From: Hymenobacter metallilatus
GTDB lineage: Bacteria; Bacteroidota; Bacteroidia; Cytophagales; Hymenobacteraceae
Reading direction: 5' to 3'
Assembly: GCF_003944705.1 (NCBI RefSeq)
Contig: NZ_RWIS01000009.1
Location: 1-64,000 of the forward strand
DNA: 64,000 bases
Under the pieces are notes generated by a model, which saw only the letters and a list, made by a program, of their open reading frames with translations, had not been told where the DNA came from and made no database searches. The translations under genes and the position numbers were made by a program. This document shows, in pieces, positions 37,293 to 45,881 of this stretch. How positions within the stretch are numbered: the stretch's first letter is position 1; each line of letters starts with the position of its first letter.

Positions 37293-37973
37293 ATGCGTAC
37301 TGCACCTTTAGCTGCCGCGGCTATGCCGGCTGTGCTGGCCATGCTGGCCCCCCATCTGGTTACTGCCCAAACCACCGACACCACCACTGCCACCCAGCAG
37401 GCCCAGCCCGCCGCAGCGGGGTCGGGCACCCTGGTCCGGCTGGGCACGGGCCTTACCCGGGGGTTTGAGCTGGGCGGCTACCGTGGCCTTTCGGTACCGC
37501 TGGTACTGGGCCTGGAGCACCATGTATCGTCGGCGGTTTCGGTGTACGCCAATGCCTTTGGCGGAATGGAGCTTGGCCGCCGCACTTATTTCGACGGCCC
37601 CCCAACATCCTTTATTGGCGACTACGGCCTTGACCTGGGCGTGAAGTATTACTACAACCAGGAAAAGCGCCGGCAGAAGGGCCGGGTCACCGGGTCTTTC
37701 GAGGGCAACTACCTAGCTCTGCACAGCAACTCCACCTTCAATCCCGACGCCTACCGTACCTATCGGTATTCTACCCTGACGGTAGTGTGGGGCATGCAAC
37801 GCCGCATTGGTAAATATGGCTGGTTTGAAGCCTACGTGGGTGGAGGTATCGGTCGGGAGCCGGGGTATACCTACAACGGGTACTATGGCCCCACCAAACA
37901 AGCTGCCTGGTTTGGCTTTGCCCCGGAGTTGGGCATTAAGTTTAGTTTAGGCAGCCGCCTCACCAGTCACTAA
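37293..37973 (+). CDS. Exported outer membrane barrel-like protein
   Basis: A 226-residue protein with a signal peptide ending HLVTAQ. A Thr/Ala/Gln-rich linker is followed by alternating strands typical of small outer membrane barrels (RGLSVPLVLGLEHHVSSAVSVYANAFGG, then FEAYVGGGIGREPGYTYNGYY). It ends in a strand and a short His-containing tail. No specific family is recognised. It is divergent from the T9SS metalloprotease gene, with starts 163 bases apart. An upstream extension of 14 codons is possible but would not give a better signal. Confidence 0.7.
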   Translation: MRTAPLAAAAMPAVLAMLAPHLVTAQTTDTTTATQQAQPAAAGSGTLVRLGTGLTRGFELGGYRGLSVPLVLGLEHHVSSAVSVYANAFGGMELGRRTYFDGPPTSFIGDYGLDLGVKYYYNQEKRRQKGRVTGSFEGNYLALHSNSTFNPDAYRTYRYSTLTVVWGMQRRIGKYGWFEAYVGGGIGREPGYTYNGYYGPTKQAAWFGFAPELGIKFSLGSRLTSH

Positions 37974-37985
37974 CCCGCAGGCACT

Positions 37986-38040
37986 ACCCCCACAGATGGG
38001 GCACCCGAGAATAGTGTTCAGGGGCCCCATCTGTGGGGGT
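37986..38040. terminator. Bidirectional terminator
   Basis: Perfect 17-base arms (37986-38002 and 38024-38040) around ACCCCCACAGATGGGGC, with a 21-base loop, between convergent genes. Confidence 0.75.
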
Positions 38041-38048
38041 GGGCTGGC

Positions 38049-38963
38049 TTAGAACAGACTGCCTTGCACGGCCTGCGGAATTACGCGGGGCGGCTGCACG
38101 ACCATACCCGTCAACTCGTGCAGGCGGCGCATAAAATGCTCCGCCCAGATGGGGGAATGCAGGATGTCCTTCTGGTGGATGAACACGTAGGCCGTATGCA
38201 GGCCCGCTTCCAGCCAGCTGGCAATACGCGCTGCCCAGTCGTCGGCGCGCTTGAAATCAGAGTCTATCAGGCCGTGGCCATTAATGCGCAGGAAGGCCAC
38301 AGGAGAGGTCAGGCGCATGTGCAGCACGTCGCGCCGGCCAGCCACATCACTTAGCACCAGGGGCTTGCCTAGTGCCTCCAGCATAGCCGCTACCGAATCC
38401 AGTAGCCCCCTATCGGAAAACCACGCCGGATGCCGCAGCTCCACGGCCAGGGGCACATAGTCCGGAAAATCCAGCAGATACCGCTCCAGGCGTGGCAGGT
38501 GCTCAGGCCCAAAAGTGGGCGGCAGCTGCAGAAAGGCGTGGCCCAGCGTAGGCCCCAGCCCCTCAATAGCCCGGCAGAAGCTCGTGGTCAGGTCGTCGGC
38601 ATTGTAGAGGGCCCGGTCGTGGCTGATGGATTGGGGCAGCTTGGGGCAGAACCGGAAAGTTGGGGGCACTGCCTCGCGCCACTTGCGCACGGTAGGCGCA
38701 TCCGGAATCCGGTAGTGGGTCGTATTCAGCTCAATGCTATTGAATTGCCGGGCATAATGGTGCAGGTAATCCGTCTCGCGGATACCAGCCGGAAAATAGT
38801 TGCCTACCCAGGCCTTGTTGGTCCAGATGGGGCAACCCACAAACAGGGCGGGCGGAGCCGGCTGGACCGGCAGCGCCCGGGCCAGTACCCGGGCCGTATC
38901 GGGGTGGTCGGGGGGCAGGCGAAAGTTGACGTAACGCAGGTCGGAAAGACGGCCAAAATCCAT
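38049..38963 (-). CDS. DUF72-family protein
   Basis: A 304-residue cytoplasmic protein of the DUF72 (YecE-like) TIM-barrel family. Characteristic motifs are GCPIWTNKAWVGNYFP, FNSIELNTTHYRIP, FRFCPKLPQSISHDRAL, VELRHPAW and a C-terminal YVFIHQKD. The family is nuclease-like in structure, but no reaction is established. Length is normal. The start at 38963 is preferred over one 10 codons upstream because the extension is not conserved in pattern. It lies alone between a terminator and a long AT-rich spacer. Confidence 0.88.
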   Translation of the reverse strand: MDFGRLSDLRYVNFRLPPDHPDTARVLARALPVQPAPPALFVGCPIWTNKAWVGNYFPAGIRETDYLHHYARQFNSIELNTTHYRIPDAPTVRKWREAVPPTFRFCPKLPQSISHDRALYNADDLTTSFCRAIEGLGPTLGHAFLQLPPTFGPEHLPRLERYLLDFPDYVPLAVELRHPAWFSDRGLLDSVAAMLEALGKPLVLSDVAGRRDVLHMRLTSPVAFLRINGHGLIDSDFKRADDWAARIASWLEAGLHTAYVFIHQKDILHSPIWAEHFMRRLHELTGMVVQPPRVIPQAVQGSLF

Positions 38964-39346
38964 ACCCGAAGGTACGGCAAAACACAGGACCACGGTTATT
39001 GCTTCAACGTGTGCTACTTAGCCGGCCACCTCTTCCAGGTCTTAGCACATTTCCGTGACTTTTGCAACCTGCTTTTATCCCCCGGGAGGGCGCAAAGGCC
39101 AAAATTTTTTAAGCGGCAGATATTCTAATTTTTTACGCTTGCAGTCATACGTATAAAAAGAGTGCAAAAACCATCTTAATCAAACACAATCAATCATTTC
39201 GCGAAGGACCATTCAATAATTTAAATGCAAAAATTATTTAAAAAGGTCAATTATTACCCTGCGTACTCCGCTTGTACGCCTGACTTCCGGGCAGTGGTTT
39301 GGGGGGCGGCTTCTAGATTTGTCGGACTCACCAACCAAGAGACTTC
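38964..39346. other. AT-rich spacer
   Basis: 383 bases, clearly more AT-rich than the rest from about 39095 to 39260. It contains a good -7 element TAGATTTG at 39314-39321, 26 bases before rlpA, whose -35-like TTTG is too close (12 bases). No gene or RNA is recognised. Confidence 0.45.
39314..39321 (+). promoter_or_regulatory. Candidate -7 element of rlpA
   Basis: TAGATTTG exactly matches the Bacteroidota TAnnTTTG consensus, 26 bases upstream of the start codon. The matching -33 TTTG is not at the usual distance. Confidence 0.45.
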
Positions 39347-40165
39347 ATGAAGTTGACTCTACGACTGCATCTCTCGGGCTTGATGATGGGCCTGCTTCTC
39401 GTGCTGCTGACGGCCTTCTCGGCCTCGGCTCGCCTGCGGCGGGCATGTGACGATGAAAAAGCCCCCGCAGCGGCCGCTAAAAAGGCTACTGTTTTACGTG
39501 GCCGCGCCTCCTGGTACGGCCGTGAACACCAGGGTCACCGCACCAGCAATGGGGAGCGGTTCGACCGGAACAAGTATACCTGCGCCCACAAAACCCTGCC
39601 GTTCGGTACCCGACTGCGGGTTACCAACCCCCAAACCGGCAAGGCTGTGGTGGTGCGCGTAACCGACCGGGGCCCGTTCCGCCACCAGCGCATTCTGGAC
39701 CTGGCCGAAGTAGCGGCCCGCCCGCTGGGCATCATCAGTGCCGGCGCAGTATCGGTAGTGGCCCAGGTGGTTGACCCCTCCACTCCCCTCGGCCCCACCG
39801 ATGCTCCCGAGGACCTGGCCCTGCTGGCCGCCGACTCCACCGTACTGGCCGCTGTGCATACCGATATTCAGGCCGGCGCAACGGAAGCAGCCGATGTAGC
39901 CCTGAAAGCGGAACCTGCCGCCACCTTTGTTATCCAGGCTGGCACCTTCGGTGACCCACGCAATGCCCGCGCCATTATGGACAAAATCCAGAGCGTGGAG
40001 CCCAAGCTTCTGGTAACTACCATAGCCACTACCACCGCCGAGGGCAAGGCCCTGAACCGCGTGGTGGTGGGCCGCTTCGCCACCCAGGCCGAGGCCGATG
40101 AGGTACGGCTCCGGCTGGCCCGTGTGGGTGTGGCTGGTTTGGTACGCCAGGGCGAGAATCTGTAA
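39347..40165 (+). CDS. rlpA: RlpA-family septal lytic transglycosylase with SPOR domain
   Basis: A 272-residue exported protein. After the signal peptide, the double-psi beta-barrel RlpA domain covers about residues 45-135, with RASWYGREHQGHRTSNGERFD, FGTRLRVTNPQTGKAV and VRVTDRGPFR. The catalytic Asp lies in VTDRGPF. A linker and a C-terminal SPOR domain (about 195-270, VIQAGTFGDPRNARAI) follow; SPOR domains bind denuded glycan at the division site. The enzyme cleaves peptidoglycan strands lacking peptides. Length and order are as in typical RlpA. Confidence 0.93.
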   Translation: MKLTLRLHLSGLMMGLLLVLLTAFSASARLRRACDDEKAPAAAAKKATVLRGRASWYGREHQGHRTSNGERFDRNKYTCAHKTLPFGTRLRVTNPQTGKAVVVRVTDRGPFRHQRILDLAEVAARPLGIISAGAVSVVAQVVDPSTPLGPTDAPEDLALLAADSTVLAAVHTDIQAGATEAADVALKAEPAATFVIQAGTFGDPRNARAIMDKIQSVEPKLLVTTIATTTAEGKALNRVVVGRFATQAEADEVRLRLARVGVAGLVRQGENL

Positions 40166-40180
40166 GTAGTTATTCTGTTT

Positions 40181-40221
40181 AAAAAAAAAGCAGCTAATCC
40201 TTCTGGATCAGCTGCTTTTTT
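40181..40221. terminator. Bidirectional intrinsic terminator after rlpA
   Basis: Stem AGCAGCTAATCC/GGATCAGCTGCT (40189-40200 and 40205-40216) with one mismatch and a four-base loop, flanked by A- and T-runs of eight and six, about 20 bases after the stop codon. Confidence 0.92.
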
Positions 40222-40365
40222 GCTTTTATGTACTGCTTGATAAGTAGCAGGGTTGAAAGAAGGTATACACAAGAAAATAGCGGAGTTTTTATATAGTTCA
40301 GTCCGACTGTATACTAGGCTATTTACGGGAACCGTTGATGAGCCATACCTTGTCTCATTTCAATC

Positions 40366-40983
40366 ATGAAAATTATACCGGCTACACTAGCACTAGGACT
40401 ATTAACAGCTGCCGCTGCTCAAGCGCAAACCTCACAGGGAACTACCTACCTGCGCATCAACGCGGGCAATATCAGCTACACTCAGCGGGCGGAAGACAAT
40501 TTTCGCAGCATTAGTGGTGCGCTACTGCCAGCGGCCGGACACTTTATAACTACCAACTTTCTGGTAGGCGCAGAGGTGCCCCTTGGCTACTCTCACTACC
40601 GATACGAGTATGTTTTCTCCGGAACAATCGGCTCCGACGAGAAGTTCTCGGCCAGTGACGTTACGTTTGGCGTATCTCCCTTCGTGCGGTACTACCTGCC
40701 GGGCACTGGTTCTCACCGGTTCTTCGGGCAGATTTCAGGTGGCCTGGGGTGGCTAAGGAACCGGCAACAGAACACGTATTCGGGTCGCTATAAGACTAGG
40801 CGTGAAAGGACGATAGATTATCAGGAGTATGGTGCCGGACTGGGCTATAATTATTTTATCACTCCGAGCGCGGCATTGGAGCTGACTGCCGGTTACAAGC
40901 GTAGCACCCTGGGCCCTGACCGCACCAATGGCAACCTTGACGTTCAGGCCGGGTTTGCTCTACTTTTACCCAGCATTAAATAA
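40366..40983 (+). CDS. Outer membrane beta-barrel protein (OmpW/PorT-like)
   Basis: A 205-residue exported protein with a signal peptide ending AAAQAQT. Around eight amphipathic strands follow, with Tyr/Phe girdles (FSASDVTFGVSPFVRYYLPG, HRFFGQISGGLGW, YQEYGAGLGYNYFITP and a final barrel strand VQAGFALLLPSIK). This matches small eight-strand outer membrane barrels common in Bacteroidota. No ligand is predicted. It is a single-gene unit, with terminators on both sides. Confidence 0.82.
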   Translation: MKIIPATLALGLLTAAAAQAQTSQGTTYLRINAGNISYTQRAEDNFRSISGALLPAAGHFITTNFLVGAEVPLGYSHYRYEYVFSGTIGSDEKFSASDVTFGVSPFVRYYLPGTGSHRFFGQISGGLGWLRNRQQNTYSGRYKTRRERTIDYQEYGAGLGYNYFITPSAALELTAGYKRSTLGPDRTNGNLDVQAGFALLLPSIK

Positions 40984-41032
40984 GCAGCATCATCTCCACT
41001 CGATAGCACAATCTGCCGCAGTCAGCATCTGA

Positions 41033-41074
41033 GCGGCACGCAACGCGCGGGGTAGTTGCGTGCCGCCTTTTTTT
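41033..41074 (+). terminator. Intrinsic terminator before the penicillin acylase gene
   Basis: Perfect 12-bp stem GCGGCACGCAAC/GTTGCGTGCCGC (41033-41044 and 41055-41066), followed by seven T (41068-41074). It ends five bases before the acylase start, so the promoter of that gene must lie in or before the hairpin unless transcription reads through. Confidence 0.92.
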
Positions 41075-41079
41075 GTCGG

Positions 41080-43605
41080 ATGTTGACCTGGCTTTTGTGC
41101 TTCCTGTATATGCTTCGTTTTCTTCCCGGCACCTTGGTGCTCCTCGTTACGCTTACTCTTACCTGGGTTCTGAATACCAAGCAGGGCGACGTGCCGCCCG
41201 TGGCCCGGTTGCTGAGCCCCTACCGGGGCTTCTGGCAGAACGGCGAAACGGAGGCAGACTTCCCCGAGCAGCAGACCCTGCACCTGCCCGGCCTGCGCCA
41301 GCCCGTGCGCGTACGGTTCGACGACCGGCGGGTGCCGCACATTTTCGCCCTCAACGACCACGACCTGTACTACGCCCAGGGCTACCTCACGGCCCGCGAC
41401 CGGCTCTGGCAGATGGAGTTTATGACCCGGGTGGCGGCCGGCCGCATTTCGGAAGTAGTGGGGCCGAAAGCACTGGAGTACGACCGGTTTCAACGGCGCA
41501 TGGGCCTACCTTTTGGGGCCGAAAACTCCCTACGGTCCATGCTGAAAAACGACACGACGCGGCTGGTGCTGGAGTCGTATTCGGCGGGCGTGAATGCCTA
41601 CATCAGCAGCCTTTCGCCCAAGGATTACCCGTTTGAGTACAAGCTGCTCGATTACGCCCCCGAGCCCTGGCAGCCGCTCAAGTGCGCCCTGCTGCTGAAG
41701 CTGATGGCCTGGGACCTGAGCGGCCGCTCCGACGACCTGCGCCTGAGCAACATCCTAAGCAAGTACGGATCGGAAGTGACGCGGGACCTGTTCCCGGACT
41801 ACCCCTTCCGTGAAGACCCGATTGTGCCCGTGGGTACGCCCCTGGATTTCAAGCCGCTGCCGGTGCCGGCCACACCACCCTCGTTCACGGCGGCGCTGTC
41901 GGGGAAGGTGCCGCAGCGGGAGCCGGATGCCGAGCTGGGCTCCAACAACTTTGCCGTGGCGGGCCGCCGCTCGGCCTCGGGCCTGCCGCTGCTGGCCAAC
42001 GACCCGCACCTGCAGCTGAATTTGCCCAGCATCTGGTACCAGGTACAGCTGCACGCCCCCGGCCAGAACGTGTACGGCGTAACCATTCCGGGCGCGCCGG
42101 CCGTCATTATCGGGTTTACGGAGCAGGTGGCCTGGGGCGTAACCAACGTGGGCGGCGACGTGCTGGACTGGTACCAGCTCAAATTCAAGAATAGCTCGAA
42201 GCGCGAGTACTGGCACGCTGGGCGCTGGAAACCGGTGCGCCGGGTGGTGGAGCGCATTGTGGTGCGCGGCCTCCCCGACCGCCTCGATACCGTGCTCTAC
42301 ACCCACCACGGCCCCGTGGTGTACGACCAGCAGGAAAAACCCTTCAACCCCCAGACGCCCACCCAGCACGCCATGCGCTGGACCGCCCACGAAGGTGCCG
42401 ACGAGGTGCTGGCCTTTGTGAAGCTTAACCACGCCCGCACCTACCAGGATTATGACCGGGCCCTGCATACCTACGGCTCCCCGGCCCAGAACTTTATCTT
42501 CGCCAGCAACCAGAACGACATTGCCATCCGGCCCAACGGCCGCTACCCGCTGAAGTGGCCCGAGCAGGGCAAGTTTATTCTGGACGGCTCCGATGCCCGC
42601 GCCGACTGGCAGGGCTGGATACCGATGACGCAGACGCCGCGGGTGCAGAACCCGGCCCGGGGCTTTGTATCATCGGCCAACCAGCACTCGGCCGGGCCCG
42701 ACTACCCCTACTACATCGGTTGGGACTACGCGCCCTGGGACCGGGGCCACCGCATCAACCAGCAACTGGCCAAAATGCGCCGCGCCACGGCCGATACGCT
42801 GCGCCTGTTGCAGAACGACAACCTCGGCATCAACGCCCAGACCATGCTGCCGTGGATGCTGGAAACGATGGTTGGTAATAAGATGACAGACCGAGAATTT
42901 CCACCGCCGTTACCAAATACACCCAATGGTGAAGCGCTTGGCGTATTAAGAAACTGGGACTATCACTATACCACCGAGGCTATAGCCGCAACCATTTTCG
43001 AACTGTGGTACCAGGATTTGGTAAAGCGGCTATGGGAGGATGATTTCAGCAAAGCTGCCACCGGCCTGGAAATGCGCTATCCTTCGCGGGACCGAACCAA
43101 TCAACTGTTGCTAAGTCAACCTTTTGCTGCACGCTACGGCAGTTACCCCGCCAGCCCCTGGATTGACGACCGGCGCACCCCCAAGAAGGAAAACGTGCAC
43201 GACCTGCTGGCAGCTTCCCTACACTTCGCCGTGGATTCGCTGACCCGCAAGTTTGGCCCGCTGGGGCCGAAGTGGGGCTGGGCCAACCAGAAAAGCACCG
43301 ATATCAATCACCTGGCCCAGCTGCCGGGCTTCGGGCACCAGGATATTGTGTGCGCCGGCAGCCCCGGCACCGTGAATGCCACCGGTCCGCGCAACGGCCC
43401 CTCCTGGCGCATGGTGGTGGCGCTGGGGCCGCAGGTGAAGGCCTACGGCATCTTCCCCGGCGGGCAAAGCGGCAACCCGGCCTCCCGCTATTATGACGAT
43501 ATGCTGGAAAGCTGGCGCGTGGGCAAGCTGGATGAGCTGGTGTTTCTGCGCGCCGCCGACGAAAACCACCCCCGCCTGCGGGCTGCCTGGCGGCTGGAGC
43601 AGTAA
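41080..43605 (+). CDS. Penicillin acylase-family Ntn hydrolase
   Basis: An 841-residue exported precursor with an N-terminal membrane/signal helix (residues 6-30). The alpha subunit has the DLYYAQGYLTARDRLWQMEF motif. The precursor is probably cut before Ser 288 in ELGSNNFAVAG, exposing the catalytic N-terminal Ser of the beta chain. Downstream Asn and Arg motifs (YVVYD-like GPVVYD) follow. Members hydrolyse amides such as penicillin G or N-acyl-homoserine lactones. The stretch from about 42865 to 43140 is more AT-rich with TTA and AGA codons, unlike the rest, and suggests recombination. Confidence 0.9.
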   Translation: MLTWLLCFLYMLRFLPGTLVLLVTLTLTWVLNTKQGDVPPVARLLSPYRGFWQNGETEADFPEQQTLHLPGLRQPVRVRFDDRRVPHIFALNDHDLYYAQGYLTARDRLWQMEFMTRVAAGRISEVVGPKALEYDRFQRRMGLPFGAENSLRSMLKNDTTRLVLESYSAGVNAYISSLSPKDYPFEYKLLDYAPEPWQPLKCALLLKLMAWDLSGRSDDLRLSNILSKYGSEVTRDLFPDYPFREDPIVPVGTPLDFKPLPVPATPPSFTAALSGKVPQREPDAELGSNNFAVAGRRSASGLPLLANDPHLQLNLPSIWYQVQLHAPGQNVYGVTIPGAPAVIIGFTEQVAWGVTNVGGDVLDWYQLKFKNSSKREYWHAGRWKPVRRVVERIVVRGLPDRLDTVLYTHHGPVVYDQQEKPFNPQTPTQHAMRWTAHEGADEVLAFVKLNHARTYQDYDRALHTYGSPAQNFIFASNQNDIAIRPNGRYPLKWPEQGKFILDGSDARADWQGWIPMTQTPRVQNPARGFVSSANQHSAGPDYPYYIGWDYAPWDRGHRINQQLAKMRRATADTLRLLQNDNLGINAQTMLPWMLETMVGNKMTDREFPPPLPNTPNGEALGVLRNWDYHYTTEAIAATIFELWYQDLVKRLWEDDFSKAATGLEMRYPSRDRTNQLLLSQPFAARYGSYPASPWIDDRRTPKKENVHDLLAASLHFAVDSLTRKFGPLGPKWGWANQKSTDINHLAQLPGFGHQDIVCAGSPGTVNATGPRNGPSWRMVVALGPQVKAYGIFPGGQSGNPASRYYDDMLESWRVGKLDELVFLRAADENHPRLRAAWRLEQ

Positions 43606-43679
43606 GAGGACTGATGCTTTCGTTTCCTGTGTAACTTGTCAGCTACCCCACCCGCTTGCGTGTTCCCTATTTCTGTGAA

Positions 43680-45287
43680 ATGTCGTTGTTTCCCGCTTCT
43701 CCGTTAGCCCGGCCAATTCTTCTTTGCGGTCTGGCAGTTAGCCTGACGGCACCTGCGCTGGCGCAGAAAACCAGCGCCAAAACCAGCGCCAAAAGTGCCG
43801 ACCGGCCGGCGGTGCCCGCGCCGCGCGTGTATGAGCAATACGAAGTCCAGATTCAGCCGGAGTACGCAGAGGGCCAGTACGCGCTGCAGCAGTATCTGCT
43901 CACGAAAGTGCAGCGGCCCCCAACAGTACAAAGCGGCCAGGTACGCGGGCTGGTGCAGATTTCCGCCACCGTGCAGCCCGACGGCCGCCTGACCGATGCG
44001 TTTGTGCTGCGGGGCTTGAGCGCCGAATGCAACGCGGAGGCACTTCGGCTGGTGAAAGCCATGCCCCGCTGGCGCCCCGCCCGCCGCTCCAACGAAGCCG
44101 TAGCAGCCCGCGTTCTGCTGCCCGTGATGTTTGAGCCAGCCCCCAAACCACAGCGCTCCGTTACCGTGAAGGGCAACAGTGAGGCGGTTGAGCTGAGCGG
44201 CCTGGGCGACCCGGTGGTGGTGGAAGTAGTAGAAAACAAAGTGTACACCTACGTGGAGCAGATGCCGGTATTTCCGGGCGGGCAGGAAGGGCTGATCAGC
44301 TATATCCAGGCCAGTCTGCGCTACCCGGCCGAGGCCGTGGAGAAAAAGGTGGAGGGGCGGGTATTCGTGAAATTCACGGTGGAGCCCAGCGGCAGAGCCA
44401 TCAACCCGGAAATCATAAAAGGCCTGGGAGCCGGCTGCGACGAAGAAGTACTGCGGGTGATTCGGGCGCTGCCGCCCTTTGAGCCCGGCAAGCAAAACGG
44501 CCGCACCGTGTCGGTATCGTACACGGTGCCGGTTACATTCAGTTTGCAAACCACGCCAGGGGCACCGGGTGTGGCCATTCCGCCAGTGCCTAGCTTGCCC
44601 AAACCGGAGGACAAAGTATATACCTACGTGGAGCAGATGCCCCGGCTGGCCGGCACCACTGATGCCACCATTGCCTCGGCCCTGCAGGCAGCTGTGGTGC
44701 TGCCCAAAGAGGTAGCACAAGGCACCACCGAAGGCCGGGTGTACGTGAGCTTTGTGGTGGGCCGGGAGGGGCAGGTGGAAGAGGCCAGAGTCGTCCGGAG
44801 CCTCAGCCCCGCCTGCGACGCCGCCGCCCTGGCCGCCGTGGCGAAGCTGCCACGCCTGGAGCCCGGCCGGCAAAACGGTCAGGCTGTGCGGGTGCAAACC
44901 ACCCAATTGGTGCAGCTCTACAGCCCGACCCATGTGTTTGAGCCGCGCGAGGCCGCTACTCAGGCTACGTTTGCCGGCGGCGGCATGGCCCTGCGGCAGT
45001 ATTTCACCACCAAGCTGCGGGAGCCGAAAGTGCTGGCCAAAGAGAATCTACGCGGAGCCGTGGAAGTGCGCTTTGTGGTGCTGCCCGATGGCAAAATCGG
45101 GGCCGCCGAAGTAGTGCGTCCCCTTTGCCGCAGCTGCGACGAAGAAGCCCTGCGCCTGGTGCGTAGTATGCCCACCTGGACACCCGCCCACGATGCTTCC
45201 GGCCAGGCCATTGCCGTGCGGCAAAGCGTCATTATTCCGATGCCTGCACCGGAGCTAAGCCGCAAGCCCGGCACCATTCAAGACTAA
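43680..45287 (+). CDS. Periplasmic protein with four tandem TonB C-terminal domains
   Basis: A 535-residue protein with a signal peptide ending in APALAQ. It holds four TonB_C-type repeats (about residues 60-150, 195-290, 315-410 and 425-530). Each has the pattern of a VQISATVQPDGR-like strand, a (A/G)CDEEALR helix and a P-x-W/F-x-P turn. In ordinary TonB this domain contacts the TonB box of outer membrane receptors; here it occurs four times without an N-terminal membrane anchor or ExbB/ExbD link. A role in scaffolding or energy-independent binding is conceivable but speculative. Repeats 2 and 3 begin with VYTYVEQMP. Confidence 0.85.
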   Translation: MSLFPASPLARPILLCGLAVSLTAPALAQKTSAKTSAKSADRPAVPAPRVYEQYEVQIQPEYAEGQYALQQYLLTKVQRPPTVQSGQVRGLVQISATVQPDGRLTDAFVLRGLSAECNAEALRLVKAMPRWRPARRSNEAVAARVLLPVMFEPAPKPQRSVTVKGNSEAVELSGLGDPVVVEVVENKVYTYVEQMPVFPGGQEGLISYIQASLRYPAEAVEKKVEGRVFVKFTVEPSGRAINPEIIKGLGAGCDEEVLRVIRALPPFEPGKQNGRTVSVSYTVPVTFSLQTTPGAPGVAIPPVPSLPKPEDKVYTYVEQMPRLAGTTDATIASALQAAVVLPKEVAQGTTEGRVYVSFVVGREGQVEEARVVRSLSPACDAAALAAVAKLPRLEPGRQNGQAVRVQTTQLVQLYSPTHVFEPREAATQATFAGGGMALRQYFTTKLREPKVLAKENLRGAVEVRFVVLPDGKIGAAEVVRPLCRSCDEEALRLVRSMPTWTPAHDASGQAIAVRQSVIIPMPAPELSRKPGTIQD

Positions 45288-45305
45288 CCCCCCGTTCTGT
45301 CGTCC

Positions 45306-45683
45306 ATGAAATCTTTCAGTGTACTGCTGCTGCTGATTCTGGTTTCCGCTGTGCTGGCGCAGCTTTTCTTGCCGTGGTGGAGCGTTGTACCGCTGTGCCT
45401 GGGGCTGGCGGCCTGGCGCAGCACCTCTATTGGCGGCGCGTTTCTGGCGGGGCTGCTGGGTGCGGGCCTGAGCTGGTGGCTGCCGGCGGTATGGCTGAAT
45501 ACCCATGGGGCCGGTTTGCTGGCCACCCGCGTGGCTACCCTCATTCCCCTGGGCGGCAATACCGGGCTGCTGGTTTTGGTGAGCGGGCTGCTGCTGGGGC
45601 TGGCAGGCGGGCTGGCGGCGCTTAGTGGCGCCCTGTTCCGATGGGCATTTGCGCCCCGGCCCGCAGCCCCGGCAAAGGCCTGA
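45306..45683 (+). CDS. Small hypothetical membrane protein
   Basis: A 125-residue protein with about four hydrophobic segments (3-22, 26-50, 75-97 and 92-115). It starts 18 bases after the four-TonB_C gene and is probably in the same operon. A similar gene often follows energy-transducer-like genes in Bacteroidota as a small membrane partner, but no domain name can be given. Confidence 0.7.
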   Translation: MKSFSVLLLLILVSAVLAQLFLPWWSVVPLCLGLAAWRSTSIGGAFLAGLLGAGLSWWLPAVWLNTHGAGLLATRVATLIPLGGNTGLLVLVSGLLLGLAGGLAALSGALFRWAFAPRPAAPAKA

Positions 45684-45726
45684 ACATAATCCATTAACTA
45701 GGCTGAGTCTGAAAACTCCAGAACCG

Positions 45727-45830
45727 TCATGCTGAGCGGAGTCGAAGCATCTCTCCCGCTTCGTCTGAGCCGTTAAACGAAGCGGGAGAGATGCTTCGAC
45801 AAGCGGATGCCAGATGAGCAGGACATTTCG
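45727..45830. repeat. Palindromic intergenic element (GTCATGCTGAGCGGAGTCGA family)
   Basis: A perfect 24-base inner inverted repeat (45741-45764 and 45777-45800) is flanked by outer words GTCATGCT and its imperfect complement (near 45820-45830). It resembles the family known in Hymenobacter genomes by its words GTCGAAGCATCTC. No coding capacity. Confidence 0.8.
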
Positions 45831-45881
45831 CGGATCAGAACCAACTTTTCAAACACAGTCTGGTTCGGCAGATTGCTTTTC

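Noticed and set aside
39100..39346. Small RNA or riboswitch in the AT-rich spacer
   Set aside because: I could not find a conserved fold or a hairpin followed by T-run there; only a -7-like element is supported.
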